From NCBI GenBank assembly GCA_023387735.1, contig JAEWHP010000049.1, positions 432,504 through 496,503 of the forward strand: a stretch of 64,000 nt of DNA, read 5' to 3'. The notes beneath the pieces were generated by a model that saw only the letters and a list, made by a program, of their open reading frames with translations, was not told the origin of the DNA and searched no databases. How positions within the stretch are numbered: position 1 is the first letter of the stretch; the number at the start of each line of letters is the position of its first letter. This document shows, piece by piece, positions 35,523 to 43,885 of this stretch. Source of the stretch: Pseudomonadota bacterium (GTDB taxonomy: Bacteria > Pseudomonadota > Alphaproteobacteria > Rhizobiales > Xanthobacteraceae). The position numbers were made by a program, and so were the translations under genes.

Positions 35523-36911
35523 TCAAAGGCCCGGACGCGCACCGGTGGCGCAGGCCTGCTCGACGCAGCGGCTGGCGCGAAAGATGTTCTGCTCGGCGAA
35601 CATCGGACCCACGATCTGCAACCCGATCGGCAGGCCTTCGACAAACCCTGATGGCACCGAGGCTGCGGGCTGGCGGGTGAGATTGAACGGCCATGTCAGC
35701 GGCGTCCAATCGTACCATTGCGGGAAGCGCGCGGCGTCCGGCGTATCGACGCCGGCGGCGAAGGCGGAGATCGGAACGGTGGGCGTCAGCAAGAGATCGT
35801 AGTCGCGGTGAAATGCGTGCATGGTCTGGCTAAGCGCGCGCATGTCGGCGTAGGCCGCCTGCAACTCGACCGCGGAAATGGTCTGGGCCGAGATCACCAG
35901 CCGCAGCAGGCCGGGATCGAGCGCCGCCAGTTGCGCGCCATCGAAATCGCGGACCAGCGCAGCATGCGATGCGCCCCAGATCGCTTCCAGCGCCGGCCGC
36001 GCGCCGGAAAGATCGAGCGCAACGCGCTGCACGTCGGCGCCCGCATTCGCCAGCGCATCGATGGCCGGCTGCATGCCGGCGACGACGGCGGGGTCGGTGA
36101 CCGGGAAGCCGAGATCGGGCGACCATGCGATCCGCAGACCCGCCACGCCTCCGTCGAGGCCGTCGAGAAAATCGACCCCGCGGTATGGAATGGCAAAGGA
36201 ATCGCGCGCGTCCGGCTGAGTCAGCACGTTCAGCAGCAACGCGCTGTCGGCGACATTGCGTGACAGGCCGCCATAGACCGCGAGCGGGCCCATCGGGCCC
36301 AGAAAGTTCGGCACCACACCATAGCTCGCCTTCAAGCCGAACACGCCGCTGAACGCCGCCGGAATCCGGATCGAGCCGCCGCCATCGCCGCCGGTCGCGA
36401 GCGGCACCACGCCCGCCGCCACCAGTGCGGCCGAGCCGCCGCTGGAGCCGCCGGGTGTGCGCGAAACATCCCAGGGATTGCGCGTGATGCCGGTCAGCGG
36501 ACCATGGGTGATGCCCTTCCAGCCGAATTCGGGCGTCGTCGTCTTGCAGAAGAACACCGCACCGGCCTCGCGCAGGCGGGCGACGCCGGGCGTATCCTCG
36601 GTACTCGGCGACGTCGGCGTCGAATGCGAACCGATGCGCGTCGGCCAGCCGGCGACGTGCGCGGTGTCCTTGATCGCAACGGGCACGCCGTCGAGCGGCC
36701 CGCGCGGCGCACCGCTGCGCCAGCGTTCCGCCGACTCGGCGGCCATCCGCCGGCCCTGCGCTTCATCCAGCAGGCAGATGGCATTGAGCGCCGGATTGAC
36801 CGCGTGCAGCCGCGCCAGCGTGGCTTCCAGCACATCGACCGGCGACAGGCTGCCCTTAGCGTAGCGCCGCACCATCTCGCGGGCGGAAAGCCAGTTCAAA
36901 TCGTCAGCCAT
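35523..36911 (-). CDS. Amidase-signature enzyme
   Basis: 462 residues. Hydrolase of the amidase signature family with the Ser-cisSer-Lys triad: Lys in VAIKDTAHVAG (about residue 80) and the two Ser in TPGGSSGGSAALVA (about 153-166), followed by GGDGGGSIRIPAAFSGVFGLKASYG. C-terminal PAASVPSGFVEGLPIGLQIVGPMFAEQNI is typical. The substrate may be an aliphatic or aryl amide. It follows the SAF-domain dehydrogenase gene on the same strand by 42 bases. Confidence 0.92.
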   Translation of the reverse strand: MADDLNWLSAREMVRRYAKGSLSPVDVLEATLARLHAVNPALNAICLLDEAQGRRMAAESAERWRSGAPRGPLDGVPVAIKDTAHVAGWPTRIGSHSTPTSPSTEDTPGVARLREAGAVFFCKTTTPEFGWKGITHGPLTGITRNPWDVSRTPGGSSGGSAALVAAGVVPLATGGDGGGSIRIPAAFSGVFGLKASYGVVPNFLGPMGPLAVYGGLSRNVADSALLLNVLTQPDARDSFAIPYRGVDFLDGLDGGVAGLRIAWSPDLGFPVTDPAVVAGMQPAIDALANAGADVQRVALDLSGARPALEAIWGASHAALVRDFDGAQLAALDPGLLRLVISAQTISAVELQAAYADMRALSQTMHAFHRDYDLLLTPTVPISAFAAGVDTPDAARFPQWYDWTPLTWPFNLTRQPAASVPSGFVEGLPIGLQIVGPMFAEQNIFRASRCVEQACATGARPGL

Positions 36912-36953
36912 CGCGTCTTCTATTCCTTCTCGTCATGCGCAACGCGGAGCAAG

Positions 36954-38315
36954 TCAGGCGCGCTTCGCCAACGCCGCCGGGGAATACAGCGCTTCCTGTT
37001 CCTTCCGGATGCGAACGGCTGGCAGCGTCTCGTCGATCGCGACATCCGCCCAGGTGATGCAGGCGTCCTTGGCGACCGGCCGGATCAGTCGCACGTCATG
37101 CGCGAGGCCCAACGGCAGATATCCCTGCCTCAGCGACGTGCCTGATGGCGTCAGCTTGCCGAAAACGGTGTAGCCTCCCTCCCCGTCGAGCGCATCTCCT
37201 ACCCGCAGATCCTTTTTGGCGGTCGCAGCCACGTCGGCGTTGAAGCAGGTTGCAACGCCGGTCGGCTCGCCGCGAAGCGCTATGGCCGCGACCGAAATTC
37301 CGAGTTCCAGACCGATCAGGTGCCATTTCTTGTAGGAGCTCATGTAACGGCCGGACGGGTCGGTCACGACGTTGTACTCCTGGAAGCAATTCCGGATGTA
37401 TTCGCTGTCGCCCTCGAAGCAGACCCAGACGCCTTTCCGGATATCGTTCGGGATCTGAACTCCGTCCGCCGTGAGGCAGGACACGACCTCGACTTGCCCC
37501 TTGGCTTCGAGAATTCCTCCTTCCGAACGTGGACGCATGAGCGTGGGAATGTCGTTCACCGATCCCGGAGGGAATGCCAGGCCCTGCGACGGCGCCTCCA
37601 GGCCGGTCGCATTGGCGATCGCAGCCGACTCGATCGCCGGCTTCGATCCGTCGAGGAACGCATTGAACATCTTCGGGTTCATGCCGCCGCGTGCAGCCTG
37701 CTCCGCCGTCAGCCCCCAGTGATCCCAGACGGTTTCGGGCGTCGATTCCCGATATTGCGGCAGCCATTTGTGCCCGCGACCGGCCGCGACCACCGGAAAG
37801 CCGCAGGCCCTCGCCCAATCGACGAGATCGCAGGCCAACGCCGGCTGGTCGCCATAGGCAAGGCTGTAGATCACGCCCGCCTGCCGCGCCTTATGCGCCA
37901 GGATCGGTCCGCAGAACGCGTCAGCCTCCACGGTCACGTTGATGACCGGCTTTCGGGAAGAAAACGCCGCCAGGCAATGTTCGACGGCGGCCGCCGGATT
38001 GCCGGTGCACTCGGCAATCACGTCGATGCCATGGAACTTGACCAGCGCTTCCCAATTGTCGCTCAGATGCGTCGTGCCATTCCCGAGCGCATCATCGAGG
38101 GAAGCCGCGCCATACCGCGCATCAGTCCACCCGACACGCTTCAGGTTCTCGATCGCACGGGATGGCGATAGATCGGCGATGCCGACGATGTGCACACCGG
38201 GCGTGCGCGGCGCCTGATGCAGGTACATCGCGCCGAACTTTCCGGCGCCGATCAAGCCAACCCTGATGGGGCGCCGCTCTGCTTCGCGTGCGAGGAGTTT
38301 TGCATAGAGGTTCAA
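36954..38315 (-). CDS. NAD(P)-binding dehydrogenase with C-terminal SAF domain
   Basis: 453 residues from TTG 38315, chosen because AGGAGA lies seven bases upstream. It has a Rossmann motif RVGLIGAGKFGAMYLHQ (about residues 16-32) and strand-end IAECTGNPAAAVEHC, as in homoserine-dehydrogenase-like and Gfo/Idh/MocA enzymes. The C-terminal part KDLRVGDALDGEGGYTVFGKLTPSGTSLRQGYLPLGLAHDVRLIRPVAKDACITWADV is an SAF domain, the fold of antifreeze-like and altronate-dehydratase proteins. Proteins of this layout are widespread and poorly studied. It may form an operon with the amidase. Confidence 0.85.
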   Translation of the reverse strand: MNLYAKLLAREAERRPIRVGLIGAGKFGAMYLHQAPRTPGVHIVGIADLSPSRAIENLKRVGWTDARYGAASLDDALGNGTTHLSDNWEALVKFHGIDVIAECTGNPAAAVEHCLAAFSSRKPVINVTVEADAFCGPILAHKARQAGVIYSLAYGDQPALACDLVDWARACGFPVVAAGRGHKWLPQYRESTPETVWDHWGLTAEQAARGGMNPKMFNAFLDGSKPAIESAAIANATGLEAPSQGLAFPPGSVNDIPTLMRPRSEGGILEAKGQVEVVSCLTADGVQIPNDIRKGVWVCFEGDSEYIRNCFQEYNVVTDPSGRYMSSYKKWHLIGLELGISVAAIALRGEPTGVATCFNADVAATAKKDLRVGDALDGEGGYTVFGKLTPSGTSLRQGYLPLGLAHDVRLIRPVAKDACITWADVAIDETLPAVRIRKEQEALYSPAALAKRA

Positions 38316-38500
38316 GAAATCTCTCCTGGTCCGCGCAGCTACGTTCGCGCAAGGTTGATGGCATGACATTGTGCCATCGCCGAGGACGATCTCAACCCGT
38401 CTCGATAGAATAAGCCCGCCGGGATGACCGGGGTCGCGGAGCCTGTCATCGGGCGCGCATTCGCGCGGCCCGTTGGCTCGCCCGGGCTACGGGGCTGTGT

Positions 38501-38863
38501 CTATGCCCTTTTCCCCGTACGTTTGGATAGTGGCGCGTTACGCCGTGCCCGTTTGCCGCGCGCGATCTCGGTGGCGAGCGCGTCGAGCTTCGGCTCCCAG
38601 AAATTCCTGAAACGGCCGATCCACGCATCGACCGCCTGGAGCCCGGCGGCATCCACCGAATAGAGCCGCCGTTGCGCGTCGGCGCGGACTTTTGCAAAGC
38701 CGCTCTCGCGCAGCACCTTGAGATGCTGCGATACGGCGGCCTGCGTGATGCCGAACTCGGCGCCGATCGCCTCCACCACCTCGCCCGACGCCATCTCGCC
38801 CGTCCCCAGCAGTTCGAGGATGCGGCGACGCACGGGATCGGCGAGGACTTCGAAGGCGTGCAT
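38501..38863 (-). CDS. ArsR-family transcriptional regulator
   Basis: 120 residues. A winged helix: EVLADPVRRRILELLGTGEMASGEVVEAIGAEFGITQAAVSQHLKVLRESGFAKVRADAQRRLYSVDAAGL, then a basic tail ending KRTGKRA. Its ATG overlaps the stop of the SRPBCC gene by one base (TGATG), so it is translated from the same mRNA and is the second gene of the pair. It may bind the A/T-rich palindromes at 39570-39597. Confidence 0.9.
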   Translation of the reverse strand: MHAFEVLADPVRRRILELLGTGEMASGEVVEAIGAEFGITQAAVSQHLKVLRESGFAKVRADAQRRLYSVDAAGLQAVDAWIGRFRNFWEPKLDALATEIARGKRARRNAPLSKRTGKRA

Positions 38864-39525
38864 CAGCTTCCTGTGCCGGGATGTGCCATGTCGGGCGGAA
38901 TCTCGCCGCGGAAGAAAGCTATGGTACGGTCCGAGCGCTCTTTCGCAGAGGCCGGATCGACGCCGCTCGCAACATGCGCCGCGCGCCAGAATTCACCGCT
39001 CTCACCCATGAACGCCTTGCCCTCCGGAGAGACCATCCACGCCTCGGCGGTTTCGTGGTCGACGGACGCTCCCGTCGCAAGGTAGCGCTCGAGCCCTGCG
39101 ATGGCGAGATCCCAGCCGATGCCCACCGCACCCGGACCGAACTGGTTCCAGTGATCCTCCATGATCGCCGTGTGCTCCAGCGTCAGGCGCGCCTGATCGC
39201 GTTCGGCCGCCAGCTTGACGTCGATCCAGCTGATCCCGCCCCCGAATTCCCACGTCGCGGCAAAGTGCCGGGGCGGCGTACACGCCGTGATGGTCCCGCC
39301 GGCATTGCCCTTGAGCTGGTACTTGCCGCCCACCTCGAGATCGCCCTCGACCGGCAGGAACCAGCGCGGGATGCGCTCCCTGCTGGTCAGCGCGTCCCAG
39401 AGGTCGTCGACGCTGGTGTCGTACAGCCGCGTCAGCGTCACCGCGCTCGCGGGCTTGCCGTCCTTCTCGAAATTGCGCACCGCGCGCGTGACCAGCCCCA
39501 ACACTCTGGCGACGTCGATATCCAT
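38863..39525 (-). CDS. SRPBCC (AHSA1-like) protein
   Basis: 220 residues from ATG 39525, with GGGAGG eight bases upstream. START-type fold: VTLTRLYDTSVDDLWDALTSRERIPRWFLPVEGDLEVGGKYQLKGNAGGTI, then ITACTPPRHFAATWEFGGGISWIDVKL and a C-terminal region longer than usual (to AHPGTGS). It is paired with an ArsR regulator like the genes at 31034-31935, but here the SRPBCC gene comes first and is longer, so the two modules are independent. Confidence 0.9.
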   Translation of the reverse strand: MDIDVARVLGLVTRAVRNFEKDGKPASAVTLTRLYDTSVDDLWDALTSRERIPRWFLPVEGDLEVGGKYQLKGNAGGTITACTPPRHFAATWEFGGGISWIDVKLAAERDQARLTLEHTAIMEDHWNQFGPGAVGIGWDLAIAGLERYLATGASVDHETAEAWMVSPEGKAFMGESGEFWRAAHVASGVDPASAKERSDRTIAFFRGEIPPDMAHPGTGS

Positions 39526-39569
39526 TCTGGACCTCCCTGCATTTTTCCAGCGGAGTAATATCGGTAACA

Positions 39570-39597
39570 ACTTATATAAGTCAACACTTATAATAAG
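39570..39597. promoter_or_regulatory. Tandem A/T palindromes upstream of the SRPBCC-ArsR pair
   Basis: ACTTATATAAGT (39570-39581) is a perfect 12-bp palindrome. It is followed four bases later by ACTTATAATAAG (39586-39597), whose CTTAT-A-ATAAG core is also palindromic. Both are far A/T richer than the surrounding sequence and lie 45-72 bases upstream of the start at 39525. This is the layout of ArsR/SmtB-type operators with two dimer sites. Confidence 0.65.
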
Positions 39598-39660
39598 GGC
39601 GGCAACGGACGACCCGGCTGCCGCTGAAGATACTCCGCTGCAGCTTGACCGATTGGCCGC

Positions 39661-39685
39661 TCATGTAATATCAATAGTTACATGA
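39661..39685 (+). promoter_or_regulatory. Operator candidate over the Rrf2 start codon
   Basis: An 8-bp perfect inverted repeat, TCATGTAA (39661-39668) and TTACATGA (39678-39685), with a nine-base spacer. The right arm contains the ATG start (39682-39684). Bound protein would block initiation, consistent with autoregulation by the Rrf2 protein encoded here. Confidence 0.65.
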
Positions 39686-40146
39686 GAAGAGATACGCGAT
39701 TATCGGGCGTGCTGCACGTCCTGCTGCACATGGCCGAGCAGAAGGCGCCGCTGACGTCAGAGGCGCTCGCGAGGGCCATGGACACCAACGCGGTGGTGAT
39801 ACGGCGGATGATGTCCGGGCTGCGCGATCACGGCCTCGTGCGATCCGAGAAAGGCCATGGCGGCGGCTGGACCCTCGCGCGCGACCTCGCGACGATTACG
39901 CTGCGCGACGTCTACGAGGCGCTCGGCCAGCCCTCGCTGTTCGCGGTGGGAAACCGGGCGGAATCGCCCAAATGTCTTGTCGAGCAGGCCGTGAACGCCG
40001 CGCTCGACCAGGCGTTCGACGATGCGGAGGCGTTGCTGCTGTCGCGGCTCGGCAACGTGACGCTTGAAATGCTGAACGCCGACTTCCGAAAACGCCTCGG
40101 TGACCGGCGCAACCGCCATCGCCTGGAGACCGCCCATGCTTCGTGA
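39682..40146 (+). CDS. Rrf2-family transcriptional regulator
   Basis: 154 residues. N-terminal winged helix: MRRDTRLSGVLHVLLHMAEQKAPLTSEALARAMDTNAVVIRRMMSGLRDHGLVRSEKGHGGGWTLARDLATITLRDVYEALG. A single Cys (SPKCLVEQ) and no CX2CX7C Fe-S cluster set as in IscR/NsrR, so it is of the YwnA-like thiol or ligand-sensing group. The likely target is its own gene and the downstream methyltransferase, which overlaps by 11 bases. Confidence 0.9.
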   Translation: MRRDTRLSGVLHVLLHMAEQKAPLTSEALARAMDTNAVVIRRMMSGLRDHGLVRSEKGHGGGWTLARDLATITLRDVYEALGQPSLFAVGNRAESPKCLVEQAVNAALDQAFDDAEALLLSRLGNVTLEMLNADFRKRLGDRRNRHRLETAHAS

Positions 40147-40837
40147 TGCAGCAGCCCAGCCATGGCAGGCGCACTTCTCCGATCCCGAGGCCGTGGCGCG
40201 CTACGCGGAAGGACCGCCGCGCTTCGTGCCCGGCTATGCGGACATGCATCGCATGACGCGCATCCTGCTCGCGGAACGGGCCGCACCGGACGCGCAAGTG
40301 CTGGTGCTTGGCGCCGGTGGCGGTTTGGAGCTGAAGGCATTGGCGGAGGCGGAGCCGCGCTGGCAGTTTGTCGGTGTCGATCCCGCCGCGGCGATGCTGA
40401 AACTCGCCGAGCAGACGCTCGGCCCCCTGAATACGCGCGTGCAGCTACAGCAAGGCTATATCGAGGATGCGCCGGACGGGCCGTTCGACGCCGCCACCTG
40501 CCTGCTGACGCTGCATTTCCTCGATGCCGACGAACGGCGGCGAACGGCGCGCGAAATCCACCGACGCCTCAAGCCCGGCGCGCCCTTCGTGGCCGCCCAT
40601 TCCAGCTTTCCGCAAACGGACAGCGAGCGCACGCGATGGCTATCGCGCTACGCAGCCTATGCGATCGCATCCGGCGCCGATCCGGAGAAAGCCAACACCG
40701 CGCGCGCCGCCGTCGACGCCAATCTGAGCCTGCTCAGCCCGGAACAGGACGCGCGGGTTCTGAGCGAGGCCGGCTTCCGGGACGTCGAGATGTTCTACGC
40801 CGCGTTCACCTGGCGCGGCTGGGTGGGTTACGCGTGA
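40136..40837 (+). CDS. Class I SAM-dependent methyltransferase
   Basis: 233 residues from ATG 40136, with GGAG nine bases upstream. SAM-binding motif I is VLVLGAGGGLELKALAEA, followed by VGVDPAAAMLKLAEQTLG and TCLLTLHFLDADERRRTAREIHRRLKPGAPFV. The N-terminal segment AHFSDPEAVARYAEGPPRFVPGYADMHRM resembles tetracenomycin/tehB-type small-molecule methyltransferases. It overlaps the Rrf2 stop by 11 bases, so the two are coupled. Substrate unknown. Confidence 0.88.
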   Translation: MLRDAAAQPWQAHFSDPEAVARYAEGPPRFVPGYADMHRMTRILLAERAAPDAQVLVLGAGGGLELKALAEAEPRWQFVGVDPAAAMLKLAEQTLGPLNTRVQLQQGYIEDAPDGPFDAATCLLTLHFLDADERRRTAREIHRRLKPGAPFVAAHSSFPQTDSERTRWLSRYAAYAIASGADPEKANTARAAVDANLSLLSPEQDARVLSEAGFRDVEMFYAAFTWRGWVGYA

Positions 40838-40885
40838 ACGGCGGCATACCGAGCACCTCGATGCCGGCGCCCATTGACCTCGTCT

Positions 40886-40913
40886 CATCTGAGGCATATA
40901 TCTGGCTCAGATG
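40886..40913 (+). promoter_or_regulatory. Operator candidate of the Xre-RES operon
   Basis: Inverted repeat CATCTGAG (40886-40893) and CTCAGATG (40906-40913), 8 bp perfect, with a 12-base A/T-rich spacer GCATATATCTGG that looks like a -10 region. It lies 14 bases before the antitoxin ATG. Type II antitoxins of the Xre-RES family bind such sites to repress their own promoter. Confidence 0.6.
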
Positions 40914-40927
40914 ATGCCGAGGCTTCC

Positions 40928-41362
40928 ATGACCTACCAGGCCGCGACCGCCGCCGAACTGCTCGGCGTAAAACCGAAGAAGAGCGAGACGACGCTGACGC
41001 TGGCCTATTCCGTCGAGAAGGGCCTGCCGGTCTCGGCGCTGGACAGGTTCGCAGGCCGCGTCAGCCCGAACGATGTCCGCCGCTTCACCTACCGGGTTGT
41101 GCCCAAGCCGACGCTCGAACGACGGCGGAAGCAGAAGCAGCCGTTGAGCAGCGGGGAAAGCGACCGGCTCGCGCGCGTCGCCAAGGTGTTCGCTTTTGGC
41201 ATCGACGTGTTCCGCGACGAAGACAAGGTACGGGCGTTTCTCGAGCGGCCGCACCCGATGCTGGACGACAAGGCGCCGCTCGAACTGGCGCTCGCGACCG
41301 GCCCCGGCGCCGATGCGGTGATCAACCTGATGGGCCGCGCGGCGTATAGCGGCGGCGTATGA
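40928..41362 (+). CDS. Xre/ParS-family antitoxin
   Basis: 144 residues from ATG 40928. N-terminal helix-turn-helix-like part (TYQAATAAELLGVKPKKSETTLTLAYSVEKGLPVSALDRFAGRVSP) and the C-terminal MbcA/ParS/Xre domain that covers the toxin active site (ARVAKVFAFGIDVFRDEDKVRAFLERPHPMLDDKAPLELALATGPGADAVINLMGRAAYSGGV). The upstream ATG at 40874 has no ribosome-binding site. The last four bases overlap the toxin start. Confidence 0.93.
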   Translation: MTYQAATAAELLGVKPKKSETTLTLAYSVEKGLPVSALDRFAGRVSPNDVRRFTYRVVPKPTLERRRKQKQPLSSGESDRLARVAKVFAFGIDVFRDEDKVRAFLERPHPMLDDKAPLELALATGPGADAVINLMGRAAYSGGV

Positions 41363-41841
41363 GCACGCAGAAGACCGACCGCGTCCTGAGATGCTATCGC
41401 ATCGGGGACCCGGACGGCGCCTTCCCGATCTATGACGCCGAAGGCGCCCGCCTCTATCCGGGACGCTGGAACACGCACAAGAGCCCGGTGATCTACGCTT
41501 CCGAGCACTATTCCACCGCGCTCCTGGAAAAGCTGGTGCATGCCAACCTGGTGATGCCCGCCAATCAGCACTTCATCGAAATCACGATCCCGAACGGCGT
41601 CGCCTACGAGGTGTTCCAGACCGCCGCGCATCCGGGCTGGGATTCCCGCAACGAAACGATTTGCAAGACCTTCGCGCAGGAATGGTACGAAGAGAAGCGT
41701 TCGGCGCTCCTGGTCGTGCCCTCCATACCGGCGCGGCCTGAGCGCAATTTCCTGATCAACCCGGTGCACCCCGATGCCAGGAGCATCACGCACACGCTGC
41801 CGGAGCCGGTGTGGTGGGATGAGAGGCTTTACGGGCGATAG
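41359..41841 (+). CDS. RES-domain toxin (NAD+ phosphorylase)
   Basis: 160 residues. RES domain with the three residues that name the family: Arg (LRCYRIGDPDG, and GRWN), Glu (YASEHYSTALLEKLVH) and Ser (the family Ser near SITHTLPEPVWWDERLYG). RES toxins degrade NAD+ by phosphorolysis and stop growth until neutralised by the Xre antitoxin. ATGA overlap with the antitoxin gene and the operator upstream give a standard type II module. Confidence 0.93.
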   Translation: MSTQKTDRVLRCYRIGDPDGAFPIYDAEGARLYPGRWNTHKSPVIYASEHYSTALLEKLVHANLVMPANQHFIEITIPNGVAYEVFQTAAHPGWDSRNETICKTFAQEWYEEKRSALLVVPSIPARPERNFLINPVHPDARSITHTLPEPVWWDERLYGR

Positions 41842-42011
41842 CGAGTAAGCATTCCTCACCGCGGGTCCTGGGCGGAACCCTGGCAACCCTCTGATCTTTC
41901 TGCCTCCCCGCGCATGAAAATAATCCGGTGGCGGTGTCGGGACGACGGTTGTTCGAACGTCCTTTGGCCGAGAACCAGCCGGCACCGCGCGGCCAATCAA
42001 GGAGAACTCCG

Positions 42012-42485
42012 ATGAGCAAGAACACGATCTGCCTTTGGTACAATCACGATGCCGAAGAGGCCGCGCAGTTTTATGCCAAGACGTTTCCGAACAGCAGCGT
42101 CGACGCCGTTCACAAGGCACCGTCGGATTTTCCCGGCGGCAAGGCCGGCCAGGTGCTGACGGTGCTGTTCACCGTGTGCGGCGTGCCGTGCATCGGCCTC
42201 AACGGCGGCGACATGTTCAAGCACAGCGAGGCGTTCTCGTTCCAGATCGCGACCGACGACCAGGCCGAGACCGACCGTTACTGGAACGCGATCGTCGGCA
42301 ATGGCGGCACCGAAAGCGCCTGCGGCTGGTGCAAGGACAAATGGGGCCTTTCGTGGCAGATCACCCCGCGCGTGCTGACGGATGCGATGGCCCAGGGCGG
42401 CGACGTCGCCAAGCGCGCCTTCGCCGCGATGATGCCGATGGGCAAGATCGACGTCGCGAAGATCGAGGCCGCGGTGCGGGGATAG
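42012..42485 (+). CDS. PhnB/VOC-family protein
   Basis: 157 residues from ATG 42012, preceded by GGAGA. Glyoxalase-fold protein (PhnB/3-demethylubiquinone-methyltransferase-like): TICLWYNHDAEEAAQFYAKTFPNSSV at the N-terminus and the repeat-half CGWCKDKWGLSWQITPRVL with WGLSWQ typical of the group. No metal triad is evident. Function unknown; convergent with the serine hydrolase gene. Confidence 0.9.
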   Translation: MSKNTICLWYNHDAEEAAQFYAKTFPNSSVDAVHKAPSDFPGGKAGQVLTVLFTVCGVPCIGLNGGDMFKHSEAFSFQIATDDQAETDRYWNAIVGNGGTESACGWCKDKWGLSWQITPRVLTDAMAQGGDVAKRAFAAMMPMGKIDVAKIEAAVRG

Positions 42486-42495
42486 TGCGGCGCCG

Positions 42496-43758
42496 TCAGC
42501 CGCCCGCCATCAGATCCTTTGCCAACGCCATGTAGGCCGGCAGCGTCACGGGGTCGTTGGCGGCGTTGCCGGCGGCCGGGTGCGAGGCATAGCGCGCGAT
42601 CACCATCTCGGCCTTCGGATCGATGTAGATGCCCTGCCCGTGCACGCCGCGCGCCATGTAGGCGCCGTGCGCATTGTGCGTGATCCACCACTGATGGCGG
42701 TAGGACCCGCCGGGCAAGGTGGTATAGCCGGCCGGCTTGAACTTGGCGGGGTCGCCGCCGCGGGCGACCTCCTCGACGAATTGCGACGGCACGATCTGGC
42801 GGCCGTTGAAGCGGCCGTGATTGCGGATGGTCTCGCCGAAGCGGGCGAGATCGCGCAGCGTCGTCGAAAGCCCGCCGCCGCCGCTTTCGGTGCCGATGCG
42901 GTCGACGTGGTAATGCGCGTCCTCTTCCGCACCCATCGGAATCCAGATGCGCTCGGAGAGCAGGTCGGACAGCGTCATGCCGCTCGCCCGCCTGACGATC
43001 CAGGCCAGCACGTCCGAATTGACGGTCTTGTAGGCAAACGCCTTGCCGTGCTCGCCCTGCTTCTTCTGCGTGCAGAGGAAGTCGAAAATGTTGGTCGCGC
43101 CTTCATAGCCCGGCTCGATCGGCGCCATGCCGTTCGCGCGCCTGAGCCCGAACACGCCGGAACTTTTGTCGGTATAGACTTCGGTGTATTCGAGGCCGGT
43201 GGTCATATCCATCGCCTCGTGCACGCGCGCGTCGCCGAACGCGCTTGTCTTCAGCTCCGGCACATAGTCCGTGACCGGCGCCTGCGGGTCGATCTTTCCC
43301 TCCGCGACCAGGATCCCGGCCAGCGTGCCGGTGAACGATTTCGTCACCGACATCGCGATATGCGGCTTGTGCGGCTTCAGCGCGCCGAAATAGCGCTCGT
43401 AGATCAGCTTGCCCCGGTGCAGCACGGCGATCCCATCGGCATAGGTCTCCCCGAGCATGCGCTCGAACGTCATCGGCCGCCCGTCCATGGTGACCGACGC
43501 GGACGCGCCGATATCCTGCTCCGCGCGCGGCAGCACCGACGCGGGCCCTGCCCCGCGCCAGACATTCACGGTCGGCACCAGCTGGCGGATATTGCTCCAG
43601 GCCCAGCGAAGTTCGGGGAAGCTGCGGAAGGAGCCGTTGTGGAAGGTGATGAGCTTGTCCGGCGGCGGCGGGAAGCCCTGCATCCAGCCGAGCGTTTCGG
43701 GATCGGTTTCGGCGGCGGTGGGAATGGTCGACTGGGTGGATGCGGACGCAACGGACAT
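42496..43758 (-). CDS. Serine hydrolase, class C beta-lactamase/NylB-like
   Basis: 420 residues. Penicillin-binding-type fold with the catalytic SxxK motif in MSVTKSFTGTLAGIL (about residue 137), Tyr motif in YKTVNSDVLAWIVRR, and a C-terminal HGQG-type loop (GVHGQGIYIDPKAEMVIARY). The spacing resembles 6-aminohexanoate-dimer hydrolase and related esterases. No signal peptide is seen, so it probably acts in the cytoplasm. The natural substrate is unknown. Confidence 0.9.
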   Translation of the reverse strand: MSVASASTQSTIPTAAETDPETLGWMQGFPPPPDKLITFHNGSFRSFPELRWAWSNIRQLVPTVNVWRGAGPASVLPRAEQDIGASASVTMDGRPMTFERMLGETYADGIAVLHRGKLIYERYFGALKPHKPHIAMSVTKSFTGTLAGILVAEGKIDPQAPVTDYVPELKTSAFGDARVHEAMDMTTGLEYTEVYTDKSSGVFGLRRANGMAPIEPGYEGATNIFDFLCTQKKQGEHGKAFAYKTVNSDVLAWIVRRASGMTLSDLLSERIWIPMGAEEDAHYHVDRIGTESGGGGLSTTLRDLARFGETIRNHGRFNGRQIVPSQFVEEVARGGDPAKFKPAGYTTLPGGSYRHQWWITHNAHGAYMARGVHGQGIYIDPKAEMVIARYASHPAAGNAANDPVTLPAYMALAKDLMAGG

Positions 43759-43885
43759 CGAGGATTACTCCAGAGAGGCGATCCCGACGTCGTACCATGC
43801 GGTCGCGCGCCGCACATCCCGCGTTTGTGCCGGGGTGATCGTCGCCGTGAGCGGTTGTAGGCTCAGCATGCAGGACGGACCACCC

